The notes beneath the pieces are model-generated. The model searched no databases, was not told the origin of the DNA, and saw only the letters and a list, made by a program, of their open reading frames with translations. Shown in pieces: positions 50,577 through 60,360 of a stretch of DNA of 64,000 bases. The stretch spans positions 1,481,391 through 1,545,390 of the forward strand of contig NZ_KB933398.1 of the NCBI RefSeq assembly GCF_000392615.1, given 5' to 3'. This DNA is from Lysinibacillus sphaericus OT4b.31. Its GTDB lineage: Bacteria > Bacillota > Bacilli > Bacillales_A > Planococcaceae. A program made the position numbers and the translations under genes. Numbering within the stretch: position 1 is the stretch's first letter; every line of letters starts with the position of its first letter.

Positions 50577-51479
50577 ATGGAACAACAAAACAAAGAGGCA
50601 GTCAAATTTGAAAGCTCTCCTCCAACGGGAATTCAAGTCGTTTTACGAGAGTTTAAAAAAGATAAACTAGCAATGGTATCTTTTATAGGAATAACCCTTC
50701 TTATAATAGCCCTTCTAATTGCAGCAATGATTCTCAATCAAGAAGAGGTTTTGAAAATCAAACTGTTAGAGCGTTACACTGAACCGGGTGTAAATGGATA
50801 TATACTAGGGGCAGACGAAGCAGGACGTGATATGTTTGGACAGTTAATTATTGGGGCAAAGAATTCCATTTTAATTGCTATTTCCATTACGGTAATTGCT
50901 GGTATTGCGGGGATAGCGCTTGGTATTATCATGGGATATTATGGAGGTTTTATTGATAATCTATTTATGCGTATTATTGATTTCTGTATGACATTACCAA
51001 CATTGATGATCATCATTGTAGTGGTCACAATTATTCCTAAATATGGAGTTATTGAGTTGATTTTGATTATTACTATATTTCAATGGATGGGCACTGCACG
51101 CTTAGTACGGAGTAAGGCACTATCAGAAGGGCGGCGTGATTATGTCAGTGCATCAAAAACGATGGGAACAAGTGATTTTTCTATTATGTTTAAAGGGATT
51201 TTGCCTAATTTAAGCTCTATTTTGATTGTAGATCTGACCCTTAGCTTTGCAGGGAACGTTGGTATTGAAACAGGGCTTTCTTTTTTAGGGTTCGGGTTAC
51301 CCCCTTCAACGCCAAGTTTAGGAACATTGGTAAACTATGCAAGAAATCCGTTAGTATTATCAGAAAAATGGTGGGTATGGTTACCCGCATCTCTATTGAT
51401 TTTAATATTGATGCTTGGTATAAATTACGTCGGTCAAGCACTTCGCCGTGCAGCTGACGCAAAACAAAGATTAGGATAA
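50577..51479 (+). CDS. Oligopeptide ABC transporter permease OppC-like (system 1)
   Basis: A 300-residue permease partner with an N-terminal cytoplasmic stretch, six membrane segments, the DEAGRDMFGQLIIGAKNSIL motif typical of OppC and the coupling loop RDYVSASKTMGTSDFSIM, followed by ETGLSFLGFGLPPSTPSLG. ATG 50577 follows AAGGAGAGGTGA. It lies 15 bp before the binding-protein gene. Confidence 0.92.
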   Translation: MEQQNKEAVKFESSPPTGIQVVLREFKKDKLAMVSFIGITLLIIALLIAAMILNQEEVLKIKLLERYTEPGVNGYILGADEAGRDMFGQLIIGAKNSILIAISITVIAGIAGIALGIIMGYYGGFIDNLFMRIIDFCMTLPTLMIIIVVVTIIPKYGVIELILIITIFQWMGTARLVRSKALSEGRRDYVSASKTMGTSDFSIMFKGILPNLSSILIVDLTLSFAGNVGIETGLSFLGFGLPPSTPSLGTLVNYARNPLVLSEKWWVWLPASLLILILMLGINYVGQALRRAADAKQRLG

Positions 51480-51494
51480 AAGGGAGGAATTACT

Positions 51495-53303
51495 ATGAAA
51501 AAGAAATGGTTAATGCTGTCCGTTATTTTTGCAGTGATGCTTGTATTAACAGCTTGCAATGGTGCTGAAAAAAATGCATCACAAACGGACGAGGGCAACA
51601 AAGATAAACCAGCTCAAACAGAAGATGACAAGGTGGATACAAGCACAATACCGATGGAGATAACAAATGAAGGGAGTGCTATTACAGGAGGAACGTTACA
51701 GGTAGCTCTTGTAACAGATTCACCTTTCCAAGGAATTTTTAACTGGGAATTATATGAGGATAAATATGATTCGGAAATTATGAAATATGCTTCAAATGTT
51801 CTTTATGAGCTTGATGGCGACTTTTTAGTGAAAGATACAGGCATTGCAAAACTAGAAGTTGATGCCGAAAATAATAAAGCAAAAATAACAATTCAAGAAG
51901 ACGTTAAGTGGTCCGATGGTAAGCCGTTAACTACTGATGACTTAATTTATCCATATGAAATTATTGGTCATCCAGATTATGAGGGTGTACGATATGATGA
52001 TGATTTTAAAAATATTGTTGGTGTAGAAGAATATCACGATGGCAAAGCAGACACTATTTCAGGTATTAAAAAATTAGATGAAAAATCGATTGAAATTACG
52101 TTCAAGAAAGTATCTCCAGCAATCTATTCGCTTGGTGATGGTTTGTGGGGCTATGCAGAACCAAAGCATCAGCTAGAGTCTATTCCTGTGAAAGAGTTAA
52201 TTTCTTCAGATGCAGTACGTAAAAACCCTGTAACACTAGGTGCGTTCAAAATTGATAAAATTGTTAATGGTGAATCCGTACAACTTGTCGCAAATGAACA
52301 TTATTTCAAAGGTAAGCCAAAGATTGATAAAGTAGTTATTGAAGTTGTACCTTCAACATCAATCGGTGAAGCTTTAAAAACTGGAAAATATGATATCGCG
52401 ACATCGTTCCCAACAAATCAATATGATGGTTTGAAAAATCTTTCTAATGTAGCGATTTTAGGTCGACCTGAATTAGCATACTCTTATGTTGGATTTAAAT
52501 TGGGAAAATATGATAAGGCAAATCGTATAAATATTTTTGATGAGAAATCAAAAATGAATGATATTAATTTACGTCAAGCAATGGCTTATGCGATGGATAT
52601 TGAATCGGTTACAGAGAAATTCTATCAAGGTCTACGAGTACGAGCAAATTCATTGATTCCACCAGTATTTGCATCATACTATGATGAAACTTTAAAAGGC
52701 TATAACTATGATGCTGAAAAAGCGAAACAATTACTAGATAAAGCAGGATACAAAGATGCAGATGGTGATGGTATCCGTGAAGATAAAGATGGCAAAAAGT
52801 TTACAATCCGTCTTGCGAGTATGGCGGGTTCAGATACGGATGAAGCAATTGTAGAGTACTATCGTCAAAACTGGAAAGATGTTGGTTTAGATGTTCAATT
52901 AACGACAGGTAGATTAATTGAATTTAATAGTTTCTACGATAAAGTACAGGCTGATGATCCTGAAATCGATATGTATATGGCGGCATGGGGAACTGGAACA
53001 AACCCATCTCCAGCAGGGTTATATAGTGAAGGTGCAGAATTTAACTTTAGCCGTTTTGTTTCGCCTGAATTAACAGAAATGTTAAAAGATATTGATTCTG
53101 ACAAAGCAATGAAGCCAGAATATCGTGCAGAAGCATTTAGTAAATGGCAAAATTATATGGCTGAACAGGCAATGGTATTCCCAACATTCTTCCGTACGGA
53201 AATCATTCCAGTAAACAAACGTGTGAAAAACTACAATGTTGATTATGCAAATGAAACAGAGCTGCAAAATATCGAGTTAACAGCAGATGCTCCATTAAAA
53301 TAA
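51495..53303 (+). CDS. Oligopeptide-binding lipoprotein OppA-like (system 1)
   Basis: A 602-residue family 5 solute-binding lipoprotein. The signal peptide ends in the lipobox LTAC (Cys21), followed by a flexible Asp/Lys/Thr-rich linker and the binding fold with VKWSDGKPLTTDDLIYPYEI and DINLRQAMAYAMDIESV. An EF-hand-like loop DADGDGIREDKDG near residue 425 is common in this family and may bind calcium. The substrate is not known. Unusually it is the last gene of its operon (order D-F-B-C-A); a terminator follows at 53316-53348. Confidence 0.92.
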   Translation: MKKKWLMLSVIFAVMLVLTACNGAEKNASQTDEGNKDKPAQTEDDKVDTSTIPMEITNEGSAITGGTLQVALVTDSPFQGIFNWELYEDKYDSEIMKYASNVLYELDGDFLVKDTGIAKLEVDAENNKAKITIQEDVKWSDGKPLTTDDLIYPYEIIGHPDYEGVRYDDDFKNIVGVEEYHDGKADTISGIKKLDEKSIEITFKKVSPAIYSLGDGLWGYAEPKHQLESIPVKELISSDAVRKNPVTLGAFKIDKIVNGESVQLVANEHYFKGKPKIDKVVIEVVPSTSIGEALKTGKYDIATSFPTNQYDGLKNLSNVAILGRPELAYSYVGFKLGKYDKANRINIFDEKSKMNDINLRQAMAYAMDIESVTEKFYQGLRVRANSLIPPVFASYYDETLKGYNYDAEKAKQLLDKAGYKDADGDGIREDKDGKKFTIRLASMAGSDTDEAIVEYYRQNWKDVGLDVQLTTGRLIEFNSFYDKVQADDPEIDMYMAAWGTGTNPSPAGLYSEGAEFNFSRFVSPELTEMLKDIDSDKAMKPEYRAEAFSKWQNYMAEQAMVFPTFFRTEIIPVNKRVKNYNVDYANETELQNIELTADAPLK

Positions 53304-53315
53304 TTGATATCGAAG

Positions 53316-53351
53316 AAACAGTCTTTCTTGATATGAGAAAGACTGTTTTCT
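53316..53351 (+). terminator. Terminator of opp system 1
   Basis: AAACAGTCTTTC and GAAAGACTGTTT (53316-53327, 53337-53348) form a perfect 12-bp stem with a 9-nt loop followed by T residues. Confidence 0.9.
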
Positions 53352-53514
53352 TAAATCATCAATTGCAAGCTAAAAACGTTTATGTATTAGAAATTATATA
53401 GCTAGTAAGAGCAGATAGCGAACGACAGCCACAATGTTAAATAAACATATCTTCATAATCGATATGAATGATATAGAAATAGATTTCGTTATAGAGGATT
53501 TGATGTGAAATACT

Positions 53515-53548
53515 AAAAAATCCACCCACTGGAACTCCAATGGATGGA
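53515..53548 (-). terminator. Terminator of opp system 2
   Basis: On the minus strand TCCATCCA pairs with TGGGTGGA (53541-53548 with 53521-53528, one G-U), followed by a run of six T (53515-53520). It ends the leftward operon 14 bp after oppF. Confidence 0.88.
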
Positions 53549-53562
53549 CTGTACACATGATA

Positions 53563-54489
53563 TTATCTTTCATTAACCCAAGTTTTCACAAGATCGGCTG
53601 TGCCATAAACGTAATGTTGTCCGCCAACTTCTTGATACGTTGCACTGTCATCAACTTCTGTATGCTGATATGGAATACGTTGGCGACGTTTTTCAGACAG
53701 TGGGTCTGGAAGTGGAATCGCTGATAGTAACGATTTTGTATACGGATGCACAGGACGATTATAAATATCATCTGCTTTACCGATTTCCATGATTTGACCG
53801 CGGTACATAACAGCGATACGATCACTGATGTATTTTACCATGGATAAGTCATGGGCAATGAAAAGATAGGTTAAGCCGCGTTCTTTTTGTAGTTGTTTTA
53901 ATAAGTTAACAACTTGTGCTTGAATGGATACGTCAAGCGCTGAGATTGGTTCGTCGGCAATGATAAACTTAGGATCTAAGCTTAGAGCACGCGCGATGCC
54001 GATTCGTTGACGCTGACCACCTGAGAATTCGTGAGCATAACGGTTAGCGTGCTCTTTGTTTAAACCAACAGCTTCAAGTAGCTGAGTAATTTTTTCACGA
54101 CGTTCCACTTTATTTTTGTAAAGTCCATGGATATCAAAAGCTTCACTAATGATTTCACCGGCTGTCATACGAGGATTTAATGACGCATACGGATCTTGGA
54201 AAATCATTTGCATTTGACGATTGAAATTCTTTAAATCATTTTTAGATTTTTTACCATGAACGTTTTCACCGTCGAAAATAATTTCGCCATCTGTAATATC
54301 ATATAGACGAATAATAGAGCGCCCAGTCGTCGATTTACCGCAACCAGATTCACCAACAAGTCCAAGTGTTTCGCCTTCGTATACATCGAAACTGATGCCA
54401 TCAACTGCTTTAATAGGGTTGCTTGGAGATCCAAAGTGTTGCTTTAAGTTTTTAATTTCAAGTATTTTCTTTGCACCTGATTTAGTCAT
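53563..54489 (-). CDS. oppF: Oligopeptide ABC transporter ATP-binding protein OppF (system 2)
   Basis: A 308-residue ABC ATPase. Walker A is GESGCGKSTTGRSIIRL, MIFQDPYASLNPRMTAGEII is the Q-loop region, the signature is EFSGGQRQRIGIARAL, Walker B FIIADEPISALDVSIQ and H-loop FIAHDLSMVKYISDRI. It ends with the usual peptide-transporter extension. It overlaps oppD by 8 bp and is the last gene of the leftward A-B-C-D-F operon. Confidence 0.95.
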   Translation of the reverse strand: MTKSGAKKILEIKNLKQHFGSPSNPIKAVDGISFDVYEGETLGLVGESGCGKSTTGRSIIRLYDITDGEIIFDGENVHGKKSKNDLKNFNRQMQMIFQDPYASLNPRMTAGEIISEAFDIHGLYKNKVERREKITQLLEAVGLNKEHANRYAHEFSGGQRQRIGIARALSLDPKFIIADEPISALDVSIQAQVVNLLKQLQKERGLTYLFIAHDLSMVKYISDRIAVMYRGQIMEIGKADDIYNRPVHPYTKSLLSAIPLPDPLSEKRRQRIPYQHTEVDDSATYQEVGGQHYVYGTADLVKTWVNER

Positions 54490-55537
54490 TGAATTGTTCC
54501 TCCTTTGCTAAAAAGCCCTCGATACGTTTAGCAACAGCATCTGGAAGTGGAATTTTTGGTGCATCAGGATGCAATAACCAAGTCTTTGCAAAATGTGTTT
54601 CACTCACTTGGAACATAGGAGGCTCTTGTTCATAATCAATGGCCATAGCAAATTCATTACGAGCCGCAAAAGCATCTCCTTTTGGCGGGTGAATTAAGTC
54701 TGGTGGTGAACCAGGAATCGTACGTAATAGCTCATCTGCATTATTATCCAAGTCTGGCATTGAGCCAAGAAGTCCCCAAGTATAAGGATGCTTCGGGTTA
54801 TAGAAAATATCGTTTACAGTACCATATTCTACGATTTGACCAGCATACATAACTGCAACACGGTCAGCAACATTGGCAACTACACCTAAATCATGTGTAA
54901 TGAAGATGATAGATGTTTTAGAATTTTTTTGAATTTCTTTCATTAATTCTAAAATTTGTGCTTGAATTGTTACATCCAGTGCTGTTGTTGGTTCATCGGC
55001 AATGAGTAGCTTTGGATCTGCCGCCAGTGCAATGGCGATAACAACACGTTGTCGCATACCACCTGAGAATTCATGTGGGTACTGGTTAAAACGTTTTTCA
55101 GGGAAGGGGATACCTACCTGAGTTAAGAGTTCGATTGCACGTTTTTTAGCTTCGTCTTTAGAAACTTTTTTGTGTTGTAAGATTACTTCAGTTATTTGAC
55201 GTCCGACCTTCATTGTCGGATTCAAACTCGTCATTGGATCTTGGAAAATCATAGCAATTTCATTTCCGCGTACTTTGGACATTTCTTTATCGCTTAACGG
55301 AATTAAATCACGGCCATTGAACAAAATTTGTCCTGAATCATAAATACCAGGTGGCTGTGGGATTAGTTTCATTAAAGCGTTACTCGTAACACTTTTACCA
55401 GAACCAGACTCTCCAACGATTGCTAATGTTTCGCCTTCACTTAAATCAAAGCTCACACCACGTACGGCATGTACAATACCTGCGTAGGTTTTAAAATTTA
55501 CTTTCAAATCTTTTACTTCTAATATTTTTTTACTCAT
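54482..55537 (-). CDS. oppD: Oligopeptide ABC transporter ATP-binding protein OppD (system 2)
   Basis: A 351-residue ABC ATPase with Walker [20 protein letters not shown]-loop [17 protein letters not shown], signature [16 protein letters not shown] and Walker [15 protein letters not shown]. The C-terminal extension ([20 protein letters not shown]) is that of OppD, and the usual region for cluster cysteines has none here. ATG 55537 is chosen because AAGGAGGTGGC is 8 bp upstream; the GTG at 55546 lies inside that site. It overlaps oppF by 8 bp and follows oppC by 13 bp. Confidence 0.95.
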   Translation of the reverse strand: MSKKILEVKDLKVNFKTYAGIVHAVRGVSFDLSEGETLAIVGESGSGKSVTSNALMKLIPQPPGIYDSGQILFNGRDLIPLSDKEMSKVRGNEIAMIFQDPMTSLNPTMKVGRQITEVILQHKKVSKDEAKKRAIELLTQVGIPFPEKRFNQYPHEFSGGMRQRVVIAIALAADPKLLIADEPTTALDVTIQAQILELMKEIQKNSKTSIIFITHDLGVVANVADRVAVMYAGQIVEYGTVNDIFYNPKHPYTWGLLGSMPDLDNNADELLRTIPGSPPDLIHPPKGDAFAARNEFAMAIDYEQEPPMFQVSETHFAKTWLLHPDAPKIPLPDAVAKRIEGFLAKEEQFND

Positions 55538-55550
55538 TTTAGCCACCTCC

Positions 55551-56471
55551 TTATTTACGTAGTTTAGGATCTAGTGCATCACGTAAGCCATCACCGACTG
55601 CGTTAAATGCAAAAATTGTCAGTGAGATAAACACTGCTGGGAAAATTAAACGCCATGGAGCATTAGCAATCGCTTTATTTCCTTCTGATGCCATTGTTCC
55701 CCAAGATGCATTCGGAGCAGGAACCCCGAGACCAAGGTAACTTAGGAATGATTCTGTGAAAATAGCAGATGGAATTGTTAATGTCATTGTTACTAAAATA
55801 GCACCTAGTGCGTTTGGAATTAAATGTTTTAAGATCAAGTGACCTGTGCTTGCTCCTAATGTACGGGCAGCAAGTACGTATTCTTGGTTTTTAATCGATA
55901 ATACCTCACCACGGACGATACGGGCCATGTTAATCCAACCTGTAATCGAAAGGGCAATAATCATTGGAACTAACCCTGGTTGTAATACAACTAGTAAAAC
56001 GATTACAACTAGTAGGTAAGGAACAGCAGTTAATACGTCAGCAATACGCATCATAATATTATCAACACGACCGCCAGCCAAACCTGAAATACTTCCCCAA
56101 AGAACACCAATGATTAAGTCAATAACTGCAGCAGTAATCCCGATGAATAGGGAAATACGAGCACCTGCCCAAATACGAACGAAAATATCACGGCCTAAAT
56201 CATCTGTTCCGAACCAGAATTGAGCAGATGGTGGGGCATTATAAACACCAAGTTGATCACTGTATTTGTATTGAGATAACATTGGTGCAAAAATCGCCAT
56301 CAAAATAATAATAATTAACGCGATTAAGCCAAAAATCGCCATTTTATTATGTGAAAAACGGATAAAAACTTCTTTCCAGAAGGAAACGGATTTATCGGCT
56401 AATCTTTCTGTTGCCTCATGATTTCCACCGACAATTTTAAACATATCTTTGTCAATTGGTTGTTGCGTCAT
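55551..56471 (-). CDS. oppC: Oligopeptide ABC transporter permease OppC (system 2)
   Basis: A 306-residue permease with an N-terminal cytoplasmic segment, six membrane segments, the FGTDDLGRDIFVRIWAGARI motif and the coupling loop QEYVLAARTLGASTGHLILK, then ESFLSYLGLGVPAPNASWG. Its start codon shares one base with the oppB stop (TAATG), so translation is coupled. Confidence 0.95.
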   Translation of the reverse strand: MTQQPIDKDMFKIVGGNHEATERLADKSVSFWKEVFIRFSHNKMAIFGLIALIIIILMAIFAPMLSQYKYSDQLGVYNAPPSAQFWFGTDDLGRDIFVRIWAGARISLFIGITAAVIDLIIGVLWGSISGLAGGRVDNIMMRIADVLTAVPYLLVVIVLLVVLQPGLVPMIIALSITGWINMARIVRGEVLSIKNQEYVLAARTLGASTGHLILKHLIPNALGAILVTMTLTIPSAIFTESFLSYLGLGVPAPNASWGTMASEGNKAIANAPWRLIFPAVFISLTIFAFNAVGDGLRDALDPKLRK

Positions 56472-57400
56472 TATTTTTTCGCTCCCTTCAACTTAATTCG
56501 CGGATCGATTACACTGTATAAAATATCTACGATGAGAACCGCAAATAAAAGGATGATTGAATAGAAAACAGTCGTTCCCATGATAACTGTGTAATCACGG
56601 TTTGTAATACTTTGAACGAAGTGCTTACCAAGTCCAGGGATTGCAAAAATTTGTTCCACAATGAAACTACCCGTTACAACACCAGCAGTTAATGGACCTA
56701 AATAAGTAACGACAGGTAAAAGTGCGTTACGTAAAGTATGACGGAAGACAACCGTCCATTTACCAAGACCTTTGGCACGTGCCATTTTTACATAATCACT
56801 ATTGTTTTGTTCAAGCATACTTGAGCGAGTTAATTTAGCAATAAAGCCCATATGAGTGAATGCAATGGCTAAAGCAGGTAATATACTATATATAAAGCCA
56901 TCCCATCCACTTGTGGGGAATAAATTTAGTTTGTATGCTAGGAAATACTGCATTAACCCAGCCAAAATAAATGATGGTACAGAAATGCCGAGCACCGCAA
57001 AGGACGTTGCCAAATAATCCGGGAACTTATTATGATAAAGCGCGGAAACTACGCCTATTAATACACCGAATCCAACTGCCAGTAGCATAGCTTCAATCCC
57101 TAAGGTTAAAGAAACCGGGAAGCTCTCAGAAATCATATCATTTGTAGAACGCGCTTTATACTTCATAGACTCACCGAAATTGAAAGTGGCCGTATCGATT
57201 AAATAATCTTTATATTGAATATACCAAGGGTTATTTAATCCATACGTTTCGTTTAACTTTTCCTCAATTTGAGGAGGGAAATTACGTTCACTTGCAAATG
57301 GACTACCAGGAGCAAGGCGCATTAAGAAAAACGTTACCGTTACGATGACGAAAAGCGCGAGAAGTATATACATCAGCCTTTTCAAAATATATTTAATCAC
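56471..57400 (-). CDS. oppB: Oligopeptide ABC transporter permease OppB (system 2)
   Basis: A 309-residue permease with six membrane segments, starting [20 protein letters not shown]. The coupling loop is [20 protein letters not shown] and the late motif is [23 protein letters not shown] 57400 is the start, with AAGGAGGAG upstream. Its gene is 146 bp after oppA, separated by a hairpin likely to limit read-through. Confidence 0.94.
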   Translation of the reverse strand: MIKYILKRLMYILLALFVIVTVTFFLMRLAPGSPFASERNFPPQIEEKLNETYGLNNPWYIQYKDYLIDTATFNFGESMKYKARSTNDMISESFPVSLTLGIEAMLLAVGFGVLIGVVSALYHNKFPDYLATSFAVLGISVPSFILAGLMQYFLAYKLNLFPTSGWDGFIYSILPALAIAFTHMGFIAKLTRSSMLEQNNSDYVKMARAKGLGKWTVVFRHTLRNALLPVVTYLGPLTAGVVTGSFIVEQIFAIPGLGKHFVQSITNRDYTVIMGTTVFYSIILLFAVLIVDILYSVIDPRIKLKGAKK

Positions 57401-57456
57401 ATGAAACTCCTCCTTCTATTTGTCAATTTTCAGACAAATATATGCCTTCGTATTTT

Positions 57457-57502
57457 AAAAAGAGCTGACCCGCTAGTCGAAGTTGACTACGGGGCAGCTC
57501 TT
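57457..57502 (-). terminator. Attenuating hairpin between oppA and oppB
   Basis: On the minus strand AAGAGCTGCCCCGTAGTC pairs with GACTAGCGGGTCAGCTCTT (57502-57485 with 57478-57460) and is followed by four T and AAAATACG. The stem has one or two mismatches. A partial terminator after the binding-protein gene is a known way to make OppA in excess of the permease. Confidence 0.8.
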
Positions 57503-57546
57503 CGCTGTAGAGCTTTACAAAATAAAACTTAATTTAAAAATCTGAA

Positions 57547-59199
57547 TTATTTAATGTCAACTGATTTAAGTTGGATATTCCCAATACGGTCAGGAGCCAT
57601 GTTTTGTACCTTATCATTCTTCACATAAAGGTTTGTGTAGTAATAAATTGGTGCAATTGGTAATTCAGTCATAGCGATTGCTTCTGCTTGTTTTAAATAC
57701 TCAAGACGTTTAGCAGGGTCAATTTCAGCGACAGATTTTTTCAATAAATCTTTGTATTCAGCATTTTCCCAACCTGTGTCATTGTTACCGTTTGCAGCAG
57801 TGTCATACATTTCTAAGAATGTGTATGCATCGTTGTAGTCTGCAATCCAGCCCATACGACCAACTTGGTAGTCTAAAACATTAAGTTTTTCTAAATAAAC
57901 TTGCCATTCTGAGTTATCAAGACCTACAGTAATACCAAGGTTTTTGCTCCATCCTTCTTGGATGTATTGAGCGATAGCAGCATGTGCTTCAGATGTATTG
58001 AATGAAACATTGATTTTAATTTGACTTGGATCTGTAATACCAAGTTCTTTCATACCAGCTTCAAGTGCAGCTTTTGCACCTTCCATATCGTTATCTTTGT
58101 AGTAACCACGATCTTCTTCAAAGCCTGAGATAGCAGAAGGAACCATACCTAATGCAGGTTTTTGTTCACCTTTAGTAATGTTGTCAATTAAACCTTGACG
58201 ATCGATTGCTAAAGTTAACGCTTTACGAATGTTAGCGTTTCCAGTGATTTTGTCTGTTGTATTGAACTTATACCAGTAAATCGCAGCATAGTCAGAAATT
58301 TGTAAAGATTTATCAGCTTTGAAACCATCAATAGCATCAAGAGCTACAGTTTGGTAAGGAGAACCTAAATAATCGATTTCACCTTTTTTAAACATAGTAA
58401 CAGCAGTTGATTCGTTTTCAACCATACCGATGTTGACTGTTTCTAATGCTACATTTGCAGCATCCCAGTAATCAGCGTTTTTCTTCAGAACTAATGAATC
58501 ATTGTGTTTCCAAGTGTCTAATGTGAATGGACCATTAGTTACATAGTTTTCACCAGCATCTGTGTACCACTCGTCATTACCTTCAACAACTTTTTGGTTA
58601 AGAGGTAGGTAAGTTTTGAACGCAGTTAATTCTACGAAATAAGCAGTAGGGTTTGCTAGAGTTACAACTAAAGTTTTGTCGTCCTCAGCTTTAATCGCTA
58701 CATCATCAGCAGAACCTTCACCTAAATTGTAAGCTTCAGCGCCTTTGATTGGGTAAAATACAGAAGCATATTCAGATAAGTTTTCTGGATTTAAAGCCCA
58801 TTTCCATGCATAAGCGAAGTCGCCAGCTACTACTGGATCTCCGTTTGTCCATTTTGCATCACGTAATTTAAATGTGTAAGTTAAACCATCTGGACTAACG
58901 TCCCATTTTTCAGCAATTGCTGGAGTTGGTTTGCCATCAGCGTCTAAACGAGTTAGACCTTCAAATACGTTAATTAATACAGCACTAGAAGTAGAATCTG
59001 TTGCAAGTTGCGGATGTAAAGATGGTGGCTCAGAAGCTACAACTAATTTCAGCTCTTTAGAAGCAGTTTCTGTTGAACCAGAACCTTTGTTATCGTCTTT
59101 TGAACTATCTGACGAATCTCCACCGAAGCCGCATGCAGCAAGTACTAGAGAAAATACTGCAATGACTGTTAGTAATAAAAACTTTTTGTTCTTATTCAT
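57547..59199 (-). CDS. oppA: Oligopeptide-binding lipoprotein OppA (system 2)
   Basis: A 550-residue family 5 solute-binding lipoprotein, the standard OppA size. The signal peptide ends in LAAC (Cys23), followed by a Gly/Ser/Asp linker (GFGGDSSDSSKDDNKGSGST). Binding-fold motifs include EPPSLHPQLATDSTSSAVL, NVFEGLTRLDADGKPTPAIA and NIRKALTLAIDRQGLIDNI. ATG 59199 follows TAAGGGGG. It is the first gene of the operon with a promoter at 59248-59275 and is followed by an attenuating hairpin. LspA encoded in this window would mature it. Confidence 0.95.
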   Translation of the reverse strand: MNKNKKFLLLTVIAVFSLVLAACGFGGDSSDSSKDDNKGSGSTETASKELKLVVASEPPSLHPQLATDSTSSAVLINVFEGLTRLDADGKPTPAIAEKWDVSPDGLTYTFKLRDAKWTNGDPVVAGDFAYAWKWALNPENLSEYASVFYPIKGAEAYNLGEGSADDVAIKAEDDKTLVVTLANPTAYFVELTAFKTYLPLNQKVVEGNDEWYTDAGENYVTNGPFTLDTWKHNDSLVLKKNADYWDAANVALETVNIGMVENESTAVTMFKKGEIDYLGSPYQTVALDAIDGFKADKSLQISDYAAIYWYKFNTTDKITGNANIRKALTLAIDRQGLIDNITKGEQKPALGMVPSAISGFEEDRGYYKDNDMEGAKAALEAGMKELGITDPSQIKINVSFNTSEAHAAIAQYIQEGWSKNLGITVGLDNSEWQVYLEKLNVLDYQVGRMGWIADYNDAYTFLEMYDTAANGNNDTGWENAEYKDLLKKSVAEIDPAKRLEYLKQAEAIAMTELPIAPIYYYTNLYVKNDKVQNMAPDRIGNIQLKSVDIK

Positions 59200-59247
59200 G
59201 TGAATCCCCCTTATACAATTTTTAAGCCTTTTGTGAAGCTCCTATTT

Positions 59248-59275
59248 AATATACCAAAAAAGTCATTGTGTACAA
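59248..59275 (-). promoter_or_regulatory. Sigma-A promoter of opp system 2
   Basis: On the minus strand TTGTAC (complement of 59270-59275) and TATATT (59248-59253) are 16 bp apart, 49 bp before the oppA start. Confidence 0.65.
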
Positions 59276-59803
59276 AATAAAAAAGATTCAAATTTATATA
59301 GTATTATCTGACATCGGGGAGAATAATAATTTTTTTCGATTTATCACTTTAATGAACGAAAGTGATTAAATGATGAAAATTTGATAAATTCTAACTTCAA
59401 ATATCAAAAATAAAATAAAAACGAAAAATTGACTTACTATACGGAAAATTCCTATTTTTTCGATAATATTATCACTCTATAAAAAATGAATCAAAAGTCA
59501 CGGTTGTATTACCTTGAGAAATTTATATAGTTTTGTAGAAAATCTATGTAAAACTAAGTTTTTTAGTTTTTTTATAACGGAATTTCTTGTAATATCCTAT
59601 CGAAAAACATGAATAAAATTATCTATTAATGATATATAAGAAACTTGTATTGTATTTATCTGGGATTATACTTCTAAGAAAAATAAAAAAAAGAGATTAA
59701 TAGAAAATATTAGCAAAAACATGCTATTTTTAAGGAAAAATACTATCTTTAGTGATGAGAAATAATGGACAATGTTTTTTTGAAATAATTTGAGGGCTAG
59801 AGC
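59276..59803. other. AT-rich gene-free region upstream of opp system 2
   Basis: About 530 bases of very AT-rich sequence without a supported coding frame. It may contain regulator binding sites for oppA, and many short A/T palindromes, but I recognise none. Confidence 0.4.
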
Positions 59804-60021
59804 TTAGTCTTTCATTTTATAAACGCTGCGCATTTTAATCGTTCCTTTTTGACGTGCATAGATTTGTTTCATGTCATTGATGACATAAATGATCGGCTTC
59901 TTCCACATGATGCGCTAACTATGGCGTTCAATGATTTTTCGATTCCAATTTGCGTACTAAATGGTCTACAGGCATTATTTGATCAATTGTCAGCATTTCT
60001 AATTGATGTAGTTCATTATTT
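59804..60021 (-). pseudogene. Decayed, internally deleted IS1182-family transposase
   Basis: Reading the minus strand from 60021 gives NNELHQLEMLTIDQIMPVD then HLVRKLESKNH and a stop at 59930-59928; this is the typical N-terminus of IS1182-type transposases. The same frame, after two stops, gives VEEADHL, and a neighbouring frame continues MKQIYARQKGTIKMRSVYK to a stop at 59806-59804. These two pieces correspond to the EEADHLRH...KQIYARRKETIERVF region near the end of such proteins. So the middle of the gene has been deleted and the rest frameshifted. Recognition is from memory of the family, not a search. An open frame on the + strand here is a shadow. Confidence 0.7.
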
Positions 60022-60067
60022 ATATTTCCTCATCCTCTCAATCATCTTAATAACCGTACACTAGTTG

Positions 60068-60186
60068 TTTGGAGCGCAGGCGGCGGCTTTTGCGGGAATA
60101 GCATGAACTGAAGGCCCCGCAGGAGCGTAGCGACTAGGAGACTGAAGCCATGCCTAGGAAAAGCATCCGCCGTAGCGGAAATCAAC
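60068..60186 (+). repeat. Bacillaceae-type intergenic repeat, uninterrupted copy
   Basis: Starts TTTGGAGCGCAGGCGGCGGC, contains TGCGGGAATAGCATGAACTG and AGGAGCGTAGCGACTAGGAG, and ends near CCGTAGCGGAAATCAAC. It is GC-rich in an AT-rich setting and shares its ends with the interrupted copy at 46562-46772. Adjacent to the transposase remnant. Confidence 0.75.
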
Positions 60187-60220
60187 GGGCTCATATCAAT
60201 ACTTCTATTTTTGAAAAGAA

Positions 60221-60248
60221 AAAAACAAACTCAATTTTTTGAGTTTGT
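60221..60248 (-). terminator. Terminator hairpin downstream of the chemoreceptor gene
   Basis: ACAAACTCAA and TTGAGTTTGT (60225-60234, 60239-60248) form a perfect 10-bp stem with a TTTT loop; on the minus strand it runs into T7-rich sequence. It lies 285 bp after the chemoreceptor stop. A second hairpin at 60259-60292 (AAGGTTTCA/TGAAACCTT with inner GAAT/ATTC) lies next to it without a clear T run. Confidence 0.7.
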
Positions 60249-60360
60249 CTACAGTCAGAAGGTTTCAAGAATGTTAGTATTCCTGAAACCTTGTGAATTT
60301 ACTATGATTTTTATTTAAAATGCCGTCTACTGCTTGTATGCCCTCATCTCGTTTTTGAGT

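Noticed and set aside
59849-60064. Open frame of 71 codons on the + strand
   Set aside because: The opposite strand encodes recognisable transposase fragments in the same interval, so this frame is a shadow.
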